Below are positions 59,338 through 64,000 of a stretch of 64,000 bases of DNA, piece by piece. The notes beneath the pieces were generated by a model. It was not told the DNA's origin. It did no database searches and saw only the letters and a program-made list of their open reading frames with translations. The stretch spans positions 1 through 64,000 of the forward strand of contig NZ_JANCTC010000009.1 of the NCBI RefSeq assembly GCF_024297145.1. The letters run 5' to 3'. The stretch comes from Mesorhizobium sp. LMG 17147 (lineage in GTDB: Bacteria > Pseudomonadota > Alphaproteobacteria > Rhizobiales > Rhizobiaceae). The position numbers and the translations under genes are program-made. Numbering within the stretch: position 1 is the stretch's first letter; every line of letters starts with the position of its first letter.

Positions 59338-60351
59338 TCAGCGCAGCGCCTGCTTGGCGAGCTCGGCGACGATCTCGTAATTCTGTGGCGTGACGAAACC
59401 GGCGCCGGTGTCGACGTTCATCGGCGCAAGGCCGAGCACCACCTGCTGGCAGAGGCTGAGGATCGGCAGATATCCCTGCAGGAACGGCTGCTGGTCGGCC
59501 GTCAGTTGCGCCCAGCCGCCCTTGAAGCCCTCTACGATCTGCGGGCTGGTGTCGAAGCCGAAGTTGAAGATGTCGCCCGGCTTCCTGCCCGCCGCCTGCA
59601 TATAGGTGGGCACGTTGCCCAGCATCTGCCCGCCGGGATAGCCGACCGCCTTGACGTCGGGATTGTTGAGCAGTGCCGCGGTGATCACCGGAATGGCCAG
59701 GTTGGGATCGGAAGCCCACTCGCCGCTCGGCGGCGAGGAGAGCTGGATGACCTCGACCCCCGCCTCTTTGAGCGCGGCGACTGTGCCGCGTTCGCGCGCG
59801 CCGCGGCTCTCGTTCTCGAACGGGCCGATCATGATCGCCTTGTCGCCGGCCTTGAGCCCGGCCAGCTTGACCGCCTCGCCGCCGAGCGCGCGGCCCTGCT
59901 GCTCCTGCTGGGCGCCGACATAGCCGCCGCCGAACGCCGCCGTGACGGTCGGCACCGGCACGTTCTGGTACATCATCTTGATACCGTCCTTGTGTGCCTG
60001 TTCGGCCAGCGGCATGATCGCGGCGTCGCCGGGGTGGCCCATCATGGCGATGCCTTGGGGCTTGACCGCGACCGCCTCGCGCAATTGCTGCACCATCTTC
60101 TCGACATCCCACTGGGAAAAGATGTAGTCGACCTTCGGCCCAAGATCGGCCGCCGCCTGCTTGGCACCATTATAGACGATCGTGCCGAAGGCATCGCCCT
60201 CCGCCCCGCCGACGAAGAAACGGATATGGACATCCTTGCACCACTGGGCATCGAGCGCCTGCGCCGGCAAGGTCGAGAGTGCGGCGGCGAGCGCCATCGC
60301 GGCCACCGCGACGGTCGAGCGCAGAACTGTCCTTCTCATCGTAATGCTCAT
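59338..60351 (-). CDS. Sugar ABC transporter periplasmic binding protein
   Basis: Type I periplasmic sugar-binding protein (Peripla_BP_4 type), 337 residues. A signal peptide (RTVLRSTVAVAAMALAAALSTL, cleaved near AQALDAQ) is followed by the binding core (GDAFGTIVYNGAKQAAADLGPKV and AGDKAIMIGPFENESRGARERGTVAALKEAGV). GGAGG eight bases upstream supports ATG 60351. The ligand could be a pentose, polyol or rare sugar; nothing identifies it. It lies 105 bp downstream of the isomerase gene; the gap has two hairpins (GGCCGGC-N7-GCCGGCC at about 60432-60454 and CCCTCG-N5-CGAGGG near 60371-60387). Confidence 0.9.
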   Translation of the reverse strand: MSITMRRTVLRSTVAVAAMALAAALSTLPAQALDAQWCKDVHIRFFVGGAEGDAFGTIVYNGAKQAAADLGPKVDYIFSQWDVEKMVQQLREAVAVKPQGIAMMGHPGDAAIMPLAEQAHKDGIKMMYQNVPVPTVTAAFGGGYVGAQQEQQGRALGGEAVKLAGLKAGDKAIMIGPFENESRGARERGTVAALKEAGVEVIQLSSPPSGEWASDPNLAIPVITAALLNNPDVKAVGYPGGQMLGNVPTYMQAAGRKPGDIFNFGFDTSPQIVEGFKGGWAQLTADQQPFLQGYLPILSLCQQVVLGLAPMNVDTGAGFVTPQNYEIVAELAKQALR

Positions 60352-60455
60352 GCACTTATCCTCCTTTGTTCCCTCGCTAGCCGAGGGGTTTTGACGATCG
60401 CTTCGGCAAGGCGCCGCAATCTTTCCCTGGCCGGCACCTCCCGCCGGCCGAGTTC

Positions 60456-61361
60456 TCACACCGGGTTCGGCAGGTAGCTCGCGCCTCCCCGGCATTGTTG
60501 GAGATAATCCAGCGCACGCGCCTGGCCGGTGATCTCGAGATCGCCGCGATAGACCGGGTCGTGCCAGCCCTCGATGTCGATGGCGCCTTTGTAGCCGGCC
60601 AGCCGCAGCTCGCTGATCACCCTTGTCCAGTCGCTGTCGCCGAAACCCGGCGTGCGCATCTGAACGAACGGCAGGCGGCCGAACACGCCATGTTCGCGGA
60701 TCACGTCCCAGCGCACGGTCGCGTCCTTGCCATGGACGTGGAAGATGCGCGGCGCCCATTTGCGGATCTGCGGGATCGGATCGATCAGATAGACCAGCTG
60801 ATGGCAGGGCTCCCACTCCAGGCCGAGATTGTCGTCCGGCAACTCGTTGAACATCAACTCCCAGGCGTCCGGATTGTGGGCGATGTTCCAGTCGCCGCTG
60901 GTCCAGTTGCCGTCCATGGCGCAGTTCTCGAACGCGATGCGCACGCCCTTGTCGGCGGCATGCCTGGCCAAGGGTCCCCAGACCTCGCGGAAACGCGGCA
61001 GGCTGTCGGGCAGGGGCTTGCCGCGAATGCGGCCGGTAAAGCCGCTGACCATATTGGTGCCGAACAGATGCGCGTTGTCGATGATCGTTTCCCACGCCTG
61101 GAGCACGCCACGATCGATCTCGCCGCTCTCCAGCGGATTGCCGAACACGCCGATCGACGAAACGATGACATCGGCATCGCCGATCGCCTCGCGGATCTCG
61201 CCCGCCAGCCGCGGAATGTCCTTGCCGCCCAGCGTCTGCCAGAAGAACGGCTGGATGCTCTCGAAGCCGAGCGGCAGGATCTGCCTGACATAGGCGGCCG
61301 GGTCGTCGAGATTGGCCCGCACCATTGTGCCGATCCTGATGTCGAGCAGCGGGTTTGGCAT
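60456..61361 (-). CDS. Sugar phosphate isomerase/epimerase (TIM-barrel, AP-endonuclease-like)
   Basis: A 301-residue xylose-isomerase-like TIM barrel (AP_endonuc_2 family), members of which isomerise or epimerise sugars or polyols with a divalent metal. Metal-ligand motifs are IAFENCAMDGNW (Glu), LGLEWEPCHQLVYLIDPI (Glu and His), HVHGKDATV (His) and DIEGWHDPVY (Glu). Two ATG codons, at 61361 and 61364, precede PNPLLDIRIGTMV; the TGATG overlap with the oxidoreductase stop makes ATG 61361 natural. Its operon partners, an oxidoreductase and a binding protein, suggest a sugar or inositol breakdown route, substrate unknown. Confidence 0.85.
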   Translation of the reverse strand: MPNPLLDIRIGTMVRANLDDPAAYVRQILPLGFESIQPFFWQTLGGKDIPRLAGEIREAIGDADVIVSSIGVFGNPLESGEIDRGVLQAWETIIDNAHLFGTNMVSGFTGRIRGKPLPDSLPRFREVWGPLARHAADKGVRIAFENCAMDGNWTSGDWNIAHNPDAWELMFNELPDDNLGLEWEPCHQLVYLIDPIPQIRKWAPRIFHVHGKDATVRWDVIREHGVFGRLPFVQMRTPGFGDSDWTRVISELRLAGYKGAIDIEGWHDPVYRGDLEITGQARALDYLQQCRGGASYLPNPV

Positions 61362-62395
61362 CATGATCCTTCCTGTGCAGCGATGGCGACCCGGCGCCCG
61401 GTCTCGGCGCTCTCGATCGCAGCGAAAACCATGGCCAGGCTCTTGATGTTGTCGGCGCCGCGCGTCTCCGGCTCGGTGCCGGTTTCGACGGCGCGGACGA
61501 AATCCTGGATGATGCCGAGATGGCCGCCGACGCGATCGGCCGGGTCGAGCGGCGGCACGGCTATCGGTTCGGTGCGGTCGAACAGGCCTTCACGGACCGG
61601 CTGCACGATTTCCGCCTTCAGCCCGTCCTCGCCGTCCCACACAATGCTGCCGCGCTCTGCGACGATCCGCCATGTACTGTCCCAGCTGGTGCGGAAGCCG
61701 CCCGCGCACCAGCTGCCGGCATAGGTGAACAGCTTGCCGCCGCCGAGGTCGAAGCTTGCGGTCGCCGACGACCCTTGCCGATACCAGGAATTGGCCGGCT
61801 CCCACTCCTGGCAATAGACATCGGTCGGCTCGCCGGCCGCCATGTAGCGGGCGGCATCGAATGTGTGGATCGCCATGTCGAGCAGCAGCACATGACGCAT
61901 CTCCTCGCGAAAGCCGCCGAAATGCGGCGCGACGAAGAACTCGGCATGGATGCTGGTTGGCGCACCAATGGCGCCGGAATCGAGAAAGCGCCGGATGCGC
62001 CTGACATTGGCGACATAGCGGCGGTTCTGGACGACGGCATGGATACGCCCGGCGCTGCGGGCGGCCTCGACGATGGCACGCGCATTGTCCGGGCTGTCGG
62101 CGAGTGGCTTTTCGGTCAGCAGGTGGCAATTATGGGCAAAGGCGGAAAGCGCGACCTCGCGGCGGGCAGCGGGAACCACCACGTCGAATACCGCGTCGGG
62201 CCTGGTCTGGTCGAGCACGGCGTCGAGGTCGGTTCCAATGATGGCGCTCGAAAGCTCGTATTCGCGCGCCCTCGCCCGCGCCCGTTCGACATCGATATCG
62301 ACCAGGCCGACAATGGCGAGCCCGTCGATCTGCCTGGCTGCATCGAGCCATGCCTTGCTCATGGCGCCGCAGCCGACCAGGACGACATTGATCAT
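61361..62395 (-). CDS. Gfo/Idh/MocA-family oxidoreductase
   Basis: NAD(P)-dependent sugar or polyol dehydrogenase, 344 residues. Nucleotide-binding motif VVLVGCGAMSKAWLDAARQI (GxGxM) at the N-terminus, the catalytic Lys in LLTEKPLADSPDNA, and an alpha/beta C-terminal domain with HAEFFVAPHFGGFREEMRHVLLLDMAIHTFDAARYM are visible. It begins at ATG 62395 and overlaps the isomerase gene. It is the first gene of the operon and divergent from a LacI regulator; a palindromic LacI-like site lies 73 bp upstream of its start. Typical substrates would be inositols or rare sugars, not identified. Confidence 0.88.
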   Translation of the reverse strand: MINVVLVGCGAMSKAWLDAARQIDGLAIVGLVDIDVERARARAREYELSSAIIGTDLDAVLDQTRPDAVFDVVVPAARREVALSAFAHNCHLLTEKPLADSPDNARAIVEAARSAGRIHAVVQNRRYVANVRRIRRFLDSGAIGAPTSIHAEFFVAPHFGGFREEMRHVLLLDMAIHTFDAARYMAAGEPTDVYCQEWEPANSWYRQGSSATASFDLGGGKLFTYAGSWCAGGFRTSWDSTWRIVAERGSIVWDGEDGLKAEIVQPVREGLFDRTEPIAVPPLDPADRVGGHLGIIQDFVRAVETGTEPETRGADNIKSLAMVFAAIESAETGRRVAIAAQEGS

Positions 62396-62467
62396 CCAGT
62401 GCTCCTCCCTCTCGGCCCCTCCAGACCGATCGTCACGGCGTTCACGGCAGGGCCGTGAATGTTTTTC

Positions 62468-62481
62468 CGTAAACGTTTACG
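62468..62481. promoter_or_regulatory. LacI-type operator between the oxidoreductase operon and lacI-type gene
   Basis: CGTAAACGTTTACG is a perfect 14-bp palindrome with the central CG typical of LacI/GalR operators. It lies 73 bp upstream of the oxidoreductase start and 110 bp upstream of the regulator start, so it could control both divergent transcripts. Confidence 0.75.
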
Positions 62482-62590
62482 AGAACACACCCGATGGCGT
62501 AGAATGTCAATCGGCCGATAGCGAAAAACGTGATGCCGGCTTGGCCTGAAGAGCAGCCGGTGCTAGCCAAGCAAGGGGGAGAACTGTCCT

Positions 62591-63616
62591 TTGGCGTCCA
62601 GCATTCACGACCTTGCGCGTCATCTGAACATTTCGATCGGCACGGTGTCGCGCGCGCTCAACGGCCGCGCCGACGTCAACGCCGACACACGCCAGCGCGT
62701 GCTCGATGCGGCCAAGAAGCTGAATTATTCGCCGAACCAGTCCGGCCGCAGTTTGCGGCGCGGCGCCACCCATTCGATCGCCTTCATGCTGCAGCCGCAT
62801 CCGGGCGATCAGGAATATGGCGAGCCGTTCTTTATTCCGTTCCTGACCGGATTGCAGGCCAAGCTCGCCGAAAGCGGACTCGACCTGATCGTTGTGATGG
62901 GCGCGCCGGGCGACTATCAGCAGGAGCGCCTGCGCCGTGTCGTCGAGACCCGGCGGGCCGATGCGGTGGTGCTGGCCTGGACGCGGCGCGAGGACGAGCG
63001 CATCGACTATCTGACCCAGGCCGGTTTCCCTTTCGCAACGCTCGGCCGCAGCCGCTCCGGCGGCGATGCCTACCCCTCGCTCGACCTCGACTTCGAAAAA
63101 GCCGGTGTTGACGCGGTCGATCGTCTTGTCGCGCGCGGTCACCGCCGCATCGCGGCCATCCGCCCGTCGCTCGATCTCAATTTCGGCTATCTGTTCCTCG
63201 CCGGCTATCGCAGGGCGTTGCGGCGGCACGGCATCGAATTCGACCCCGAGTTGATCGCCGACGGCTTCATCAACGAGGCAGGCGGCTACGCGGTGACGCC
63301 GAAGGTCATGCGCTCCAAGGACCCGCCGACCGCCATCATCTTCAACAATGACGCGATGGCGCTTGGCGGCTGCAAGGCTTTGGCCGAGGCGGGCATCAAG
63401 CCCGGCCACGACATCGCGGTGATCGTCATCGTCGACACCCCGCTCTGCCGCTATTTTTCGCCGGCGCTGACCGGCTTCCGCCCGGCGCTTGAGCCGATGG
63501 GCGAGCGGCTGGCCGAAATGCTGCTGGCATCGATCCCGGCTTACGCCGGCGCCGCAGGCGCACGCATCATCCGTGAAGTCTGGCCGCTGCAGCTGATCGC
63601 GCGCGACAGCGACTGA
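62591..63616 (+). CDS. LacI-family repressor of the sugar operon, TTG start
   Basis: A 341-residue LacI/GalR regulator. The HTH and hinge are at the N-terminus (SSIHDLARHLNISIGTVSRALNGRADVNADTRQRVLDAAKKLNY), followed by a periplasmic-binding-protein-like effector domain (FIPFLTGLQAKLAESGLDLIVVMGAPGDYQQERLRRV). Translation from TTG 62591, with GGGGGAG nine bases upstream, begins MASSIHDLARHLN exactly at the family start. It should bind the palindrome at 62468-62481 and release it on binding a sugar or sugar phosphate, controlling the divergent operon. It converges on the PfkB fragment. Confidence 0.92.
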   Translation: MASSIHDLARHLNISIGTVSRALNGRADVNADTRQRVLDAAKKLNYSPNQSGRSLRRGATHSIAFMLQPHPGDQEYGEPFFIPFLTGLQAKLAESGLDLIVVMGAPGDYQQERLRRVVETRRADAVVLAWTRREDERIDYLTQAGFPFATLGRSRSGGDAYPSLDLDFEKAGVDAVDRLVARGHRRIAAIRPSLDLNFGYLFLAGYRRALRRHGIEFDPELIADGFINEAGGYAVTPKVMRSKDPPTAIIFNNDAMALGGCKALAEAGIKPGHDIAVIVIVDTPLCRYFSPALTGFRPALEPMGERLAEMLLASIPAYAGAAGARIIREVWPLQLIARDSD

Positions 63617-63648
63617 CCGTGGCAGTCACTGGGGCAGGCCGGCTTTGC

Positions 63649-63978
63649 TCAAATCCGCCCGCGCTCGCGCTCCGGCGTTGCGACCAGCGAGGCAGCGGCG
63701 GCATTGGCGACGGCTAGTACCGCCTCGACAGGGTCTCCGCGCGCAAGCCCCGCCGCAAAGGCGCCGAAGAATTCGTCACCGGCACCGTGGGTGCTGACCA
63801 CCTCCACCGGCATCGCCGGCAAGGCGAACGCCAGGCCATTGCAGTCGCAATAGGCGACCCCCTCCCCACCTGCCTCGAAAGCCGGCCGGCTGCCGGCGAA
63901 CCGCCGGATACCGGCCTCGGCGTACCGCGCCAGCGCGCGCACCTTTCGCCCGAGACACCGAACGGCTGAAAGATCGGT
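63649..63978 (-). pseudogene. PfkB-family sugar kinase, C-terminal fragment
   Basis: The C-terminal part of a PfkB/ribokinase-like enzyme. The GAGD anion-hole and catalytic Asp are in PVEVVSTHGAGDEFFGAFAAGLARG, followed by AVANAAAASLVATPE. The matching frame reads back as TDLSAVRCLGRKVRALARYAE but meets an in-frame TGA at 63979-63981, about 20 bases from the window edge. So either the gene is broken by a stop or frameshift, or this is a truncated remnant. A short GTG-started protein from 63942 is possible but would lack the sugar-binding half. Next to a LacI-controlled sugar operon, a kinase would fit functionally. Only sequence beyond the window can decide. Confidence 0.55.
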
Positions 63979-64000
63979 TCAGTGCGCGTATTTCGCGCCG

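Noticed and set aside
57408..62395. A known ribose (rbs) or myo-inositol (iat) operon
   Set aside because: The ATPase is a single ABC domain, and the isomerase and oxidoreductase pairing does not identify one specific sugar, so no gene symbols were assigned.

Overview
The window is high-GC, gene-dense alphaproteobacterial chromosome and fits a rhizobium of the Mesorhizobium/Phyllobacteriaceae type. Supporting signs are a circularly permuted two-piece ssrA gene whose tag reads ANDNYAEARLAA, an SspB-alpha adaptor, the neighbourhood ilvN-ilvB, miaA/serB, degP-hflC-hflK, folA and thyA, many ATGA/TGATG gene overlaps, and rhizobial-type palindromic repeats, one of them in frame inside a helicase gene. 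The genus is inferred; no 16S rRNA gene is present. Every large gene appears to be chromosomal core or ordinary accessory. I see no prophage, insertion sequence, CRISPR array or tRNA gene.

Layout. 1-5.8 kb: truncated kup, pdxJ, a SpoIIAA-like protein, a RecD-like helicase and a cobalt-type nitrile hydratase operon (alpha, beta, activator). 5.8-11 kb: an RND efflux operon and a LysE exporter. 11-13.7 kb: ilvN and ilvB with a leader-peptide attenuator. 13.7-18.5 kb: GNAT, XRE-cupin regulator, HerA-like ATPase, SnoaL-like protein and a GGDEF protein. 18.6-31.6 kb: miaA and serB (divergent, 34 bp apart), GNAT, degP-hflC-hflK, folA with a DUF4424 gene, cobF, a ModE-like regulator with modABC, and thyA. 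31.6-36.4 kb: DUF2853, ssrA, a second ilvB with its own attenuator, a frameshifted SDR gene and an overlapping LysR gene. 36.5-42 kb: Bcr/CflA exporter with divergent TetR, sspB with two small genes, a ClC-CBS channel and a MarR regulator. 42-57.4 kb: a giant AsmA protein with a TolA-like tail, FAD-linked oxidase, thioesterase, Lrp/EamA pair, dienelactone hydrolase, small proteins, PQQ glucose dehydrogenase and a UvrD/PcrA helicase carrying the repeat. 57.4-64 kb: a LacI-controlled sugar uptake and catabolism operon, then a PfkB fragment.

Working together. Ribosome rescue (ssrA) and its ClpXP adaptor (sspB) lie about 6 kb apart. Periplasmic and membrane quality control is represented by degP-hflCK. 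Branched-chain amino acid synthesis has two large-subunit genes. Each has a short leader peptide and a terminator, and the RNA stems of the two leaders covary. Several transporter genes are paired with divergent regulators: TetR/MFS, Lrp/EamA and LacI/ABC.

The observations I rate highest are the paired ilvB attenuators and the in-frame palindromic element in the UvrD-type helicase. I did not find a convincing wholly new multi-gene system.
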